DNA of 64,000 bases. It comes from Methylobacterium sp. Leaf125. GTDB lineage: Bacteria > Pseudomonadota > Alphaproteobacteria > Rhizobiales > Beijerinckiaceae. The notes under the pieces were generated by a model, which did not search any database, was not told the origin of the DNA, and worked only from the letters and a program-made list of their open reading frames with translations. Made by a program: the position numbers and the translations under genes. The stretch covers positions 132,698 through 196,697 of the forward strand of contig NZ_LMNU01000012.1 in assembly GCF_001423085.1 (NCBI RefSeq), written 5' to 3'. This document shows positions 22,399-30,917 of the stretch, piece after piece. The number at the start of each line of letters is the position of its first letter. Within the stretch, counting starts at the first letter, position 1.

Positions 22399-22716
22399 TC
22401 GGTCCGAACCGCGGCTCCGGCGGATCGGCACGACCGCACAGCCTCGAAGTTCGGCGCGATGCCATTCGAGCCGATCAGTCCGGGGGCTCCCGTCACTGCG
22501 GGAGACATCGACGACAGCGCTCCGGCCCCCGATCGGGCCGTCGGGGCGGCTGTCGCGACCGGATCTCTCGCGGGGGCGCCCCGCCTGATCGGGCGGGGGG
22601 AGCCGAGGACGTCGCGCGTGCACAGGCGGCGCATGCAGGCCGCTCCGGGGGGCGGGGCATCGGCCTCACGGGACGCCCCCTTTGCGGAGGCGCCCCGGTC
22701 ATGCAAGAGGGCGCCG
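22399..22716. other. Intergenic region with two GC hairpins
   Basis: About 320 bases. Small perfect hairpins are at 22487-22504 (CTCCCG/CGGGAG) and 22579-22598 (CCCCGCC/GGCGGGG); the first may end the fae-like transcript. An in-frame ATG at 22459 would extend the next gene by 86 residues of low-complexity sequence, which I regard as non-coding. Confidence 0.45.
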
Positions 22717-23502
22717 ATGAGCCCGCTTTCGTCCGATCCCACCCCGGCAGACCCGATGGACCCGACCCAATCCCCGGCCGGGCCCGTGATCATCCTGGTC
22801 CAGCCGCAGCTGGCCGAGAACATCGGCATGACCGCCCGCGCCATGGCGAATTTCGGGCTGTCGGAGCTCCGCCTGGTGGCGCCGAAGAACGGCTGGCCGA
22901 AGAAGGGCGTGCGCGAGGCGGCCTCGGGCGCCACCCATATCCTCGACGGCGCGGTGGTCTACGCTACCCTCGGCGAGGCGATCGCCGACCTGCACTACGT
23001 GCTGGCGACGACGGCGCGCGAGCGCGGGCAGATGAAGCGGGTCTTCGCGCCGGACGAAGCCATGCGCGACGTCGTGGGCCGGGCCGGCCAGCGGGTCGGC
23101 ATCCTGTTCGGGCGGGAGCGCTCCGGCCTCGACAACGACGAGGTCTCCCGTGCGGACGCCATCGTGACCTTCCCGGTGGATGCCCGCTTCTCCTCCCTGA
23201 ACCTCGCCCAGGGGGTGCTGCTGATGAGCTACGAGTGGCGCCGGGCGGCCGGGCTCTCGGTGCTGCCCTTCACCGGCGAGATGCTGTCGCCGCCGGCGAC
23301 CCGGGAGGCGATGGCCTCGCTGTTCGCGACGCTGGAGGACAATCTCGCCGCCGCCAACTTCTATCCGCCGGAGAAGCGGGACATCATCGCCCGCAACATG
23401 CGCGACATGCTCCATCGCATGGCCATGACCGAGCAGGACGTGCGCACGATGCGCGGCGCGCTGCGAGCCCTGACGGCCCGTCGGCCACGCCCGCTGAAAT
23501 AG
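22717..23502 (+). CDS. TrmJ-like tRNA/rRNA 2'-O-methyltransferase (SpoU/SPOUT)
   Basis: A 261-residue SPOUT methyltransferase with the three SpoU-family motifs: PQLAENIGMTARAMANFG (residues about 23-40), GILFGRERSGLDNDE, and ADAIVTFPVDARFSSLNLAQGV. These form the trefoil knot that binds AdoMet. TrmJ methylates position 32 of several tRNAs, and the C-terminal helical extension here is TrmJ-like. The ATG at 22717 has AAGAGGG five bases before it. Monocistronic by appearance. Confidence 0.88.
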   Translation: MSPLSSDPTPADPMDPTQSPAGPVIILVQPQLAENIGMTARAMANFGLSELRLVAPKNGWPKKGVREAASGATHILDGAVVYATLGEAIADLHYVLATTARERGQMKRVFAPDEAMRDVVGRAGQRVGILFGRERSGLDNDEVSRADAIVTFPVDARFSSLNLAQGVLLMSYEWRRAAGLSVLPFTGEMLSPPATREAMASLFATLEDNLAAANFYPPEKRDIIARNMRDMLHRMAMTEQDVRTMRGALRALTARRPRPLK

Positions 23503-23560
23503 AGCCAAGCACAGGCGGTCTTAACCCCTGCGCGAGAATTGCGTGTCACGGTCGTTCGCC

Positions 23561-25900
23561 ATGACGACCGATCGGCTCATCACGCCTGCAGGCGAATTCG
23601 CCACCCGTGCCCACGAGGCGGCATTCCGGACGGAGCGGCTGCCGCGAACGCTGCGCCACACCCGGGCCGTCCTCTGCGCCTGCCTCGCGATCGACCTCCT
23701 GCTTCTCGTCAACGACCTCAGCCTGATCGAGACCCTCGGCGCGATCCGGGCGCTGCTGGTCGCGCACCTCGCCATCCTCGCGGCGACGCTCGGCGGTCTC
23801 GTGGCCCTGCGGTCGGTCAAGGCCTTCGCGTCGCTGCAGCGATGGCTCCTGCCGTGGCAGGTCGTCGTCGGCGTGGGTTTCGGCGCCCTCTGCGCCGCGC
23901 GCCCCGAAATCCCGGTCCTGGCGGCGCTGCTGGTGCCGACCGTGTTCATGCTCGTCGTGCCCCTCAGCTTCGTCCGGACGGCGCTCACCGGAACCGGTTC
24001 GGCCCTGATCCTCGTGGCGGGCATCCTCGCCCTGCGGTCCCCCGGAGAGGTCAGCCTCGGCCTCGCGAGCGAACTCGCCCTCGGCCACCTGACGGTCCTG
24101 CTCTACATCGCCCGGACGAACCGCCTGCGCCGCCTCGAATGGTCGGCGGCCGACGTGGAGCGCCGGGCGAGCCTGGAGCTCGCCGAGAGTCGGGAGCTGT
24201 TCGAGACGATGTTCCGGGCCGTGCCGGTGCCGATCGTCGTCTCCCTGGCCGCCAACGGGCAGATCGTCAGCACCAACGATGCCGGCGTCCGGTTCTTCGG
24301 CCTCGCCCCCGGCGATACCCTGGCGAACTACCAGAACCGGAACTTCATCGGCGCCGCCGACCGCCGCCGGATGCAGGCGGTGCTGGAGCGGCGCCAGGCG
24401 ATCCGCGACTGGGAGACGAGCATCGTCGTCCTGTCCGGCGAGCGCCGGGACGTGCTCCTCTCGATCGAGAGCGTTCAGATCGACGGCACCGCCTGTCACG
24501 TCTCCAGCTTGGTGGACATCACCAGCCGCAAGGCCGCCGAGGCCCAGATCCGCTCGGCCGCCCATCACGACGTGCTCACGGGCCTGCCCAACCGCGCGCT
24601 GTTCCAGGCCACCCTGGAAACCGCCTTGGCGAAGGCGGAGAGCCAGGCCACGCCGGTCGGCCTGATCCTGCTCGACCTCGATGCCTTCAAGGAGATCAAC
24701 GACACCCTCGGGCACGATTCCGGGGACGCCCTGCTGAAGGAGGTCGCCCTGCGCCTCTGCGGCGTGATCGAGCCGACCGACCTGGTGGCCCGCCTCGGCG
24801 GCGACGAGTTCGTGGTGATCTGTCCCGGCCGCGATGCGGTGGGGCACTCCCGCATCCACGACCTCGCCCGGCGCATCCTCGACGTGCTGCACCCGCCGAT
24901 GCCGATCAGCGGGCGGATCGTGGCGCCGCGGGCGAGCCTCGGCCTCGCCCTCTATCCCGACCATGCCGGGAACTCGGCCGACCTGTTCACCAACGCGGAC
25001 CTCGCCCTCTACGCCGCCAAGGCCTCCGGGCGGAACCGCGCGACCCTGTTCGTGCCGGCCCTGCGGGCGGACATCGAGGAGCGGGTGGCGATGACCCGCG
25101 AGATGCGCGCGGCCCTCGACGGCGGCGGCGGGCTCGAGCCGCACTACCAGCCGAAGATCAACCTGGTCTCGGGGGCGGTGATCGGGTTCGAGGCCCTGGC
25201 GCGCTGGCAGCACCCCACCCGCGGCCTGCTCGCGCCCGGTGCCTTCTCGGCCATCTTCGACGATCCCGAGATCGGCGTCGCGGTGGGCGACGTCCTGCGG
25301 CGGCGGATCATCGCCGACCTCCTGCACTGGACCAGCCTCGGGCTCGATCCCGGCCGCGTCTTCCTCAACCTCTCCTCGGCGCAGTTCGCCCAGGGCGACC
25401 TGGCCGGGACCTTCCTGGACGACGTCGACGAGGCCGGCCTGGCGCGCAGCCGGATCGGCGTCGAGGTGACGGAGACCGTCCTCCTCGGCAGCCACGGCGA
25501 CCGGGTCAGCGACGTGCTGGCCGCGCTGCACGGCTCCGGCATCCGGGTCGCCCTGGACGATTTCGGCACCGGCTACGCCTCGCTCACCCACCTGAAGCAG
25601 TTCCCGGTGGACGAGATCAAGATCGACCGCAGCTTCATCCGCGACCTGGAGCGCGACGCCAACGACGCCGCCATCGTCACCGCCGTGCTGCAGCTCGGCC
25701 GCAGCCTCGCCCTCGACGTGACCGCGGAGGGCGTCGAGACGGCCGAGCAGGCCGCCTTCCTCCGGGACGGGGGCTGCACCAACGCCCAGGGCTATCTCTA
25801 CGGTAAGCCGATGCCGGCGAGCCGCGTCCCCTGGTTCCTGCGCAACCGTCCGGATCTGCTCGGGGATGCGGATGCGGAGCCCGCCCTGCAGACGGCCTGA
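23561..25900 (+). CDS. Membrane-bound bifunctional c-di-GMP enzyme: PAS-GGDEF-EAL
   Basis: A 779-residue protein. Five or six N-terminal membrane helices (about 30-180) are followed by a PAS-like domain (about 205-320), GGDEF (about 335-490) with an intact RLGGDEF motif, and EAL (about 510-760) with FEALARW, DDFGTGYASL and IKIDRSF motifs and the catalytic glutamates. Both cyclase and phosphodiesterase sites look intact, so the net direction cannot be read from sequence. A GTG 18 bases upstream is an alternative start. It probably tunes motility or adhesion through c-di-GMP. Confidence 0.93.
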   Translation: MTTDRLITPAGEFATRAHEAAFRTERLPRTLRHTRAVLCACLAIDLLLLVNDLSLIETLGAIRALLVAHLAILAATLGGLVALRSVKAFASLQRWLLPWQVVVGVGFGALCAARPEIPVLAALLVPTVFMLVVPLSFVRTALTGTGSALILVAGILALRSPGEVSLGLASELALGHLTVLLYIARTNRLRRLEWSAADVERRASLELAESRELFETMFRAVPVPIVVSLAANGQIVSTNDAGVRFFGLAPGDTLANYQNRNFIGAADRRRMQAVLERRQAIRDWETSIVVLSGERRDVLLSIESVQIDGTACHVSSLVDITSRKAAEAQIRSAAHHDVLTGLPNRALFQATLETALAKAESQATPVGLILLDLDAFKEINDTLGHDSGDALLKEVALRLCGVIEPTDLVARLGGDEFVVICPGRDAVGHSRIHDLARRILDVLHPPMPISGRIVAPRASLGLALYPDHAGNSADLFTNADLALYAAKASGRNRATLFVPALRADIEERVAMTREMRAALDGGGGLEPHYQPKINLVSGAVIGFEALARWQHPTRGLLAPGAFSAIFDDPEIGVAVGDVLRRRIIADLLHWTSLGLDPGRVFLNLSSAQFAQGDLAGTFLDDVDEAGLARSRIGVEVTETVLLGSHGDRVSDVLAALHGSGIRVALDDFGTGYASLTHLKQFPVDEIKIDRSFIRDLERDANDAAIVTAVLQLGRSLALDVTAEGVETAEQAAFLRDGGCTNAQGYLYGKPMPASRVPWFLRNRPDLLGDADAEPALQTA

Positions 25901-26366
25901 GTCGGGCCGTCGCCCCACGGACGGTTTGCGCGCGCGCGCCCGCCGCGGGCAGCGCCTGCGCGGCGGCAGGTTCCTGCACACTCGGACACGACTGCGACGC
26001 CCATTGCCCTGGAGCGGGCGGACTTGGTGATGCATCGTCCAGACGTCGCGGCCGGGGGGCGAGACTTCACGGGCCTCTCCGCCCGCCTCGAGGCCACGGA
26101 CACTCGAAACGCGTGGCGCGTTCGCGCCTGAATGCACGCGAGCCCGCGGTCTTCCGTGTCGATGCCAGTCGCGGTGACTAAAAATCGTCCCGCGATAAGG
26201 GTGCTTGTGGGGCGACAACGGAGATTTCAGAATCAGAAAGGCTGTTTGAGATCAGGAAGAGCCAAATTCGTTCACTTGTGGTTGCATGTATTCGTGCCTC
26301 ATCTGATTTGCGGACCCGCTCGATTGATGACATTATCATTTGAAAGTTTTAGCGGGCCATGAGGAT
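25901..26366. other. Intergenic region before the PAS-HTH gene
   Basis: About 465 bases. A CG-alternating tract lies near 25929-25940; the last 150 bases are AT-rich (TTGATGACATTATCATTTG near 26323-26341) and likely hold the promoter of the next gene. No gene seen. Confidence 0.45.
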
Positions 26367-27200
26367 ATGCACGTCGACAATCTCAAGTTCTCTCCAGCCC
26401 AGTTTTTAAACCTCGTCGAGAGCCATGGTCTGACGGGGACCTGGGGGTGGCATTTTGCCGAGAACCAGCACGTCTGGTCGTCCGGCCTGTACCATCTCCT
26501 CGGCGTCGATCCCCGGACCACGCGGCCGAGCTACGACCTGCTGGTCGGGCTCGTCCTGCCGGAGGATCGGGGGAAGCTGGAGAGCGGCAGCGACCTGATG
26601 CAGGGCACCTCCCTTGGCAGCCAGACGGTGCGGTTTCGCCGGCCCGACGGCGCGATGCGGGTGCTGTCGGTGCGAAACGAGATCTACTTCGACCCGGACG
26701 GGCACCCGCGCGGGGCCGCCGGCGTCGTCCGGGACGTGACGGACCACGAGAGCCTGCGGCAGGCGCGCCTGGCCGACCAGCGCCGCAGCCGGGTCCTGTT
26801 CGGGGAGGGGGGCGCGCAGAACCAGTTCGGCGAGACCGCACGTCCGTTTACCGCGTCGTTGGACTCGAGCCTCGCAGAGCCGGATTGGGCCAGATTCACC
26901 CCGCCGCCGGAGGCGACCACGCCGGCGCCCGGCATGCCGTTCGACGAAGGCCTCGACCCGCCGATCGACGGGCGCCACCTGCGCGCCGCCCGCGCCCTGC
27001 TGGACTGGTCCATGTCCGATCTCGCCCAGGCGTCCGGCCTGTCCCTGTCGACGGTGAAGCGCATGGAGGAACAGCTCGACGCGACGGCCCAGCAGTCCCG
27101 GCACAAGGCGGTCGAGACCCTGCGCAAGGCCGGGATCCGGTTCTCCCGCCTGGATGGCGGCGTCATCGGCATCGGGCTGCGGGAATCCACGCCCTCCTGA
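26367..27200 (+). CDS. PAS-domain regulator with C-terminal XRE-like helix-turn-helix
   Basis: A 277-residue protein. A PAS fold (about 15-130, including a PAC-like segment GHPRGAAGVVRDVTDHE) is joined by a proline-rich linker to a small HTH domain (about 200-240: LRAARALLDWSMSDLAQASGLSLSTVKRMEE pattern) and a DGGVIGIGL tail. This C-terminal module is common in rhizobial and Methylobacterium proteins and is probably DNA-binding. The start is uncertain: ATG 26367 has GAGGAT immediately before it, too close to be ideal; TTG 26340 is the alternative. A decayed relative of the C-terminus lies at 28691-28826. Confidence 0.75.
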   Translation: MHVDNLKFSPAQFLNLVESHGLTGTWGWHFAENQHVWSSGLYHLLGVDPRTTRPSYDLLVGLVLPEDRGKLESGSDLMQGTSLGSQTVRFRRPDGAMRVLSVRNEIYFDPDGHPRGAAGVVRDVTDHESLRQARLADQRRSRVLFGEGGAQNQFGETARPFTASLDSSLAEPDWARFTPPPEATTPAPGMPFDEGLDPPIDGRHLRAARALLDWSMSDLAQASGLSLSTVKRMEEQLDATAQQSRHKAVETLRKAGIRFSRLDGGVIGIGLRESTPS

Positions 27201-27348
27201 CGGTGCCCGGGCGCCGCCGACACGGCCAAGGGACCCCGGCGCGCCGGGCGGCGCTTAACCTTGCGCGAACCATGTCGACAATCGGCATGGAACCATAAGG
27301 GACCTGACAGATCGCAGCCGTTAAGCTTGGCCCCAGACAGGCGAAGCG

Positions 27349-28512
27349 ATGCAGATCGATCTCCAAACCCTCTGGTACCTGACGGTCGGGACGCTGCTGG
27401 TGTCGACGTCCCTCCTGCTCTGGGAACGGCAGGCCCACCCGGCGCGCGCGCGCGGCCTCGCGATCCTGGCCGCGGGGCTCGTGGCCTTCGTCCTGGGCTG
27501 CGTCGTCGCCATGAACCGCCGGCACGTGCCCGTCGCCGTCGGCATGGGAGCGACCAACCTCCTGATGATGTCGGGCTACCTCCTGGTCCTCAACGCGGCG
27601 GCGAGCCTCGACGGTCGCCGATACCTCCGCGCCTCCCTCGTCGCCCTAGTTGCCCTCGCGGTCCTGTGGGCGGTGGCCGGAGCGCACTTTCCCACCGCCT
27701 TCTGGAACCACGTCTCGGCCCTGCCCATCGCGCTGGCCTCCGGCCTGACCGCGTGGCTTCTCCTGCGTAGCCGCACGGCCCGGGGCTTGCGATCCCGGCC
27801 GGTGGCGGTCTCGATCCTGGCCTTCCACGCCGCGTTCTATCTCGGCCGCGCCTTCGTCGTCCCGCTCGTGGTCCAGTGGTCCGGGCCGGAGATGCTCGCC
27901 ATCGTGGCCAAGGCGACGATGTTCGAGGCAGTGCTGTATTCGGTGGCGATGCCGATGTCGTTCCTCGCCCTCGTGCGCGAGGAGGAGAAGCAGCACCTCC
28001 TGCGCCTGTCGCACACGGACCAGCTCACGGGCCTGGCGAACCGCCACGCCTTCTTCGACCAGGGGAGTCGGATCCTGCGGGAGCGGCAGGGCCGCCCCGT
28101 CGCGCTCCTCGCCTTCGACCTCGACCACTTCAAGGCGATCAACGACCGCTACGGCCATCCGGCAGGCGACGAGATCCTGAAGCTGTTCGCCGAGACCGCC
28201 CGTGCCGGCGCGGGCCCCGACGCGCTGCTGGTCCGCCTGGGCGGCGAGGAATTCGCCGCGCTGCTGCCCGACTGCGACCGTCACCAGGCGCTGAGCCGCG
28301 GTGCCCTGATCGCCAGCCGCTTCACCGCGGCGGCCGGGCGGGCCGAGGGCCCCGGCATCCCGGCGACGGTCAGCATCGGCCTCGCGGCGCCGGACCGCAG
28401 CGACCTGAGCGCGATGCTGGCCAGCGCCGATGCGGCCCTGTACCGGGCCAAGGGTCTCGGCCGCAACCGGATCGAGGCGGCGGCCCCGCAGGCGCTCTCC
28501 GCCGCGGCCTGA
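27349..28512 (+). CDS. Membrane-bound diguanylate cyclase
   Basis: A 387-residue protein: about six or seven membrane helices in the first 200 residues, then a GGDEF domain (about 220-380) with an active GGEEF motif and the DQLTGLANRHAF start typical of cyclases. The RxxD inhibitory site is not obvious. It synthesises c-di-GMP at the inner membrane. It is flanked by the PAS-HTH gene on the left and a remnant of the same HTH family on the right, suggesting a past duplication around it. Confidence 0.92.
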   Translation: MQIDLQTLWYLTVGTLLVSTSLLLWERQAHPARARGLAILAAGLVAFVLGCVVAMNRRHVPVAVGMGATNLLMMSGYLLVLNAAASLDGRRYLRASLVALVALAVLWAVAGAHFPTAFWNHVSALPIALASGLTAWLLLRSRTARGLRSRPVAVSILAFHAAFYLGRAFVVPLVVQWSGPEMLAIVAKATMFEAVLYSVAMPMSFLALVREEEKQHLLRLSHTDQLTGLANRHAFFDQGSRILRERQGRPVALLAFDLDHFKAINDRYGHPAGDEILKLFAETARAGAGPDALLVRLGGEEFAALLPDCDRHQALSRGALIASRFTAAAGRAEGPGIPATVSIGLAAPDRSDLSAMLASADAALYRAKGLGRNRIEAAAPQALSAAA

Positions 28513-28690
28513 GACCCGGCTCCAGCGCCAAAACCGCCCTCGTCCGTCGTCCCTGACACCGCCCGGCCTCGGCCGGCGGCCGATTCCTGTCCCGGGACCG
28601 GGACCGGGACCGCGCGCAGCCGCAGCAGGCACGCCTGGCCGAGCCGCGGCGCCGGTCAGCGACCGGTTTCGCCAGGGCCGCGAGCAGGCG
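28513..28690. repeat. Intergenic DNA with short GGGACC tandem repeats
   Basis: Three copies of GGGACC occur near 28594-28612, after an inverted CGGCCTCGGCCGGCGGCCG block. No gene. Confidence 0.4.
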
Positions 28691-28826
28691 ATCGACGACC
28701 GCCCCCTGCGCGCCGCGCGCGCTGGCCTCGTCGATGACCGACTTCGCCCTGGTGGACGCCCTGCGCCGGCGCGGCATCCGCGTCTGCCCGATGGAGGGCG
28801 GCATCATCGGCGTCGGCGTGGCCTGA
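28691..28826 (+). pseudogene. Decayed C-terminal fragment of a PAS-HTH type regulator
   Basis: In one frame from 28691 the translation reads IDDRPLRAARAGLV, matching residues 200-213 of the PAS-HTH protein at 26367-27200. In a second frame from 28734 it reads LRRRGIRV-PMEGGIIGVGVA and then stops, matching that protein's last 25 residues. The two blocks abut with a frameshift and about 30 intervening residues are missing. This is a broken copy; an independent 30-residue peptide from ATG 28734 is unlikely. Confidence 0.7.
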
Positions 28827-28859
28827 GGCGCAAACCCTTCCGGAGAAGAGGGGCCGGCC

Positions 28860-30155
28860 TCAGCCCAGCGGCGCCAGCGCCTGCTCGACGTCGGCGATGA
28901 GATCCTCGACGCTCTCCAGGCCGATCGAGAGGCGCACCGTCTCGGGGCCGACCTTGGCCGCCGCCTTGTCGGCGGGGGCGAGCTGGCGGTGGGTCGTGGT
29001 GGCCGGGTGGATCGCCAGGGACTTGATCTCGCCGATGTTCACCAGGTGCGAGATCAGCTTCAGCCCCATGATGAACTGGACCGCCGCCGCCTCGCCGCCC
29101 TTGAGCGCAACCGTGAAGATCGAGCCCGGACCCTGCGGCACGTAGCGGGCGGCCATGGCTTCGCCCTCCTGGCCCGGAAGGGCGGGGTAGCTGACCCAGG
29201 CCACCGCCGGGTGGTCCTTCAGGAAGGCCGCGACGGCGCGCGCGTTCGAACAATGCCGCTCCATGCGCAGCGGCAGGGTCTCGATGCCGGTGAGCGTCAG
29301 GAAGGCGTTCATCGGCGACAGGCCGGGGCCAAGCTCGCGCATGCCGAAGACGCGGCAGGCCGAGGCGAAGGCGAAGTCCGGGAAGCGCTCGGTGAGCACG
29401 AGGCCGTCATAGTCGGCCCAGGGCTCGCTCATCAGGTTGTAGCGGCCGGGGATCGCGGCCCAGTCGAAGCGGCCCGCATCGCAGATCACGCCGCCGATGG
29501 TCTGGCCGGAGCCGCCGAGGAACTTCGAGGTCGAGTGGATGACGATGTCGGCCCCGTGCTCGATCGGCCGGATCAGGGCCGGGGAGGCGAGGGTGTTGTC
29601 GACGACCAGCGGCAGCCCGTGGCGGCGCGCAACCTCGGCGATCCCGGCCAGGTCCATCACGGTGGCGCAGGGATTGACGATGGATTCGCAGATGATCGCC
29701 CGGGTCTCCGGGGTGATCTCGGCCTCGAAATCGGCCGGGGTCAGGCCCTTGGTAAATTGCGGCTTGAGGTCGTAGCGCCCGTCGAGGCGGTTCATCAGGC
29801 CGAGCGAGCCGCCGAAGAGCCGCGAGGAGGCGACGTAGGCCTCGCCGCTCTTCATCAGGGTCATCAGCACCATGAGCACGGCCGACTGGCCCGAGGCCAC
29901 CGCCACGGCGGCCTTGGCGCCTTCCAGGGCGGCGACGCGGCGCTCCAGGGCGGCCACGGTCGGGTTGGAGCCGCGCGAGTAGGAGAACCCGGTGCGGCGC
30001 ATGGCGAAGATGTCCGCCGCCTGCTGGGTGTCCTCGAAGACGAAGCCGTTGGTGAAGTAGATCGGCTGGGCCCGGGCGCCGGTGGCGGGGTCGGGGGCGG
30101 CGCCGGCATGGATCGCCTGGGTCGCGAAGCGATGGGTCTGGGTCTCGGTGGCCAT
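28860..30155 (-). CDS. O-acetylhomoserine sulfhydrylase-type PLP enzyme (MetY/MetZ-like), copy 1
   Basis: A 431-residue Cys/Met-metabolism PLP enzyme. The cofactor lysine is in HSTSKFLGG (about residue 213), the phosphate-binding SGQSA loop precedes it, and the C-terminal VRLSIGLES motif is intact. Family members turn O-acetyl- or O-succinylhomoserine plus sulfide into homocysteine. Length and the HAG-PDPATGAR start fit MetY/MetZ. The second gene at 30918 is a paralogue with clearly different sequence, so the two probably differ in substrate. The response regulator gene ends 34 bases upstream, so the two may share a transcript. Confidence 0.88.
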   Translation of the reverse strand: MATETQTHRFATQAIHAGAAPDPATGARAQPIYFTNGFVFEDTQQAADIFAMRRTGFSYSRGSNPTVAALERRVAALEGAKAAVAVASGQSAVLMVLMTLMKSGEAYVASSRLFGGSLGLMNRLDGRYDLKPQFTKGLTPADFEAEITPETRAIICESIVNPCATVMDLAGIAEVARRHGLPLVVDNTLASPALIRPIEHGADIVIHSTSKFLGGSGQTIGGVICDAGRFDWAAIPGRYNLMSEPWADYDGLVLTERFPDFAFASACRVFGMRELGPGLSPMNAFLTLTGIETLPLRMERHCSNARAVAAFLKDHPAVAWVSYPALPGQEGEAMAARYVPQGPGSIFTVALKGGEAAAVQFIMGLKLISHLVNIGEIKSLAIHPATTTHRQLAPADKAAAKVGPETVRLSIGLESVEDLIADVEQALAPLG

Positions 30156-30189
30156 CGGGGCCTCCCGTCTGTGAAGGTCGGGGGAGTGG

Positions 30190-30612
30190 TCAGGCGGCGC
30201 GGCGGGCGAAGGCGCGCAGGGTCCGGACCAGGGTCGAGGGCTCGTAGGGCTTCGGGATGAAGCGCGCCCCGTCGGGCATGTCGTGCGGGCCGGGCGTGCC
30301 CATGCCGGAGACGACGAGGACCGGGATGCCGGGCCAGCGATGCGCCACGAGGCGGGCGAGGGCGAAGCCGTCCATGGAGCCGCGCGGCATGTCCACGTCG
30401 GTCATCAGCACGTCGACGTCGCCGCGGCTCTCCAGCACCGAGAGGGCGTTGTCGGCGTGGCTCGCCTCCAGCACCTCGAACCCGGCATCCACGAGGGTGT
30501 CGGCGGCTTCCATCAGAAGCAGGCCGTCATCTTCGACGAGGAGCACGACGGGCAGGTCTGTCGACGCCTGCGGCTCCGGGGAATCTTGCCTCTCTGGCGG
30601 GTTCTGCGTCAT
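30190..30612 (-). CDS. Stand-alone response regulator receiver domain
   Basis: A 140-residue protein: a 20-residue disordered lead, then one receiver domain with the acidic pair VEDD, the phospho-Asp in LMTDVDMP, the switch Ser in VVSGMG and the conserved Lys in FIPKPYE. There is no output domain (CheY/DivK-like single-domain type, or a partner for a hybrid kinase). It sits between two metY-type genes on the same strand, an unusual neighbour for sulfur amino-acid genes. Confidence 0.88.
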   Translation of the reverse strand: MTQNPPERQDSPEPQASTDLPVVLLVEDDGLLLMEAADTLVDAGFEVLEASHADNALSVLESRGDVDVLMTDVDMPRGSMDGFALARLVAHRWPGIPVLVVSGMGTPGPHDMPDGARFIPKPYEPSTLVRTLRAFARRAA

Positions 30613-30674
30613 CGGCGGCCGGACGATCTCGCGACAGGGGTGAGACGGCGGCCTATGCCCCGCCGACGGTGTCG

Positions 30675-30848
30675 TCAATAACGGCCGGTGTCGCGCGTCC
30701 GTTTCACCGGGGCGGCCAGGCGCCGCTCCGGCATCCCGGGGGCGAAGGCCACCGCGAGCCCGACCAGGGCCGCCAGGATGGCCAGGAACGCCAGTCCGTC
30801 GTTGATCTGTTCCACGCACGCCCAGTCCATCGAAGCCAAGGCCGACAT
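30675..30848 (-). CDS. Small single-span membrane protein (57 residues)
   Basis: ATG 30848 is preceded by GGAGGTGG with good spacing, a better ribosome site than most genes here. The 57 residues have a soluble start (SALASMDWACVEQIND), one hydrophobic helix (about 19-37) and a basic tail ending RDTGRY. I recognise no family. It lies between the metY copy 2 gene and the response regulator, same strand. The strong ribosome site and clean membrane topology make it likely real. Confidence 0.6.
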   Translation of the reverse strand: MSALASMDWACVEQINDGLAFLAILAALVGLAVAFAPGMPERRLAAPVKRTRDTGRY

Positions 30849-30917
30849 CGCCACCTCCGGTGAACGCGACCCGAGCCTCGGCCCAACGTGGTAAAGGGAA
30901 GGTTAACACGGCCCCGC

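Noticed and set aside
22459..22716. N-terminal extension of the TrmJ-like protein
   Set aside because: Sequence is low complexity, the family starts later, and a good ribosome site precedes ATG 22717.
23546..26218. 890-residue minus-strand open frame
   Set aside because: Shadow of the PAS-GGDEF-EAL gene, rich in His/Gln/Gly/Arg.
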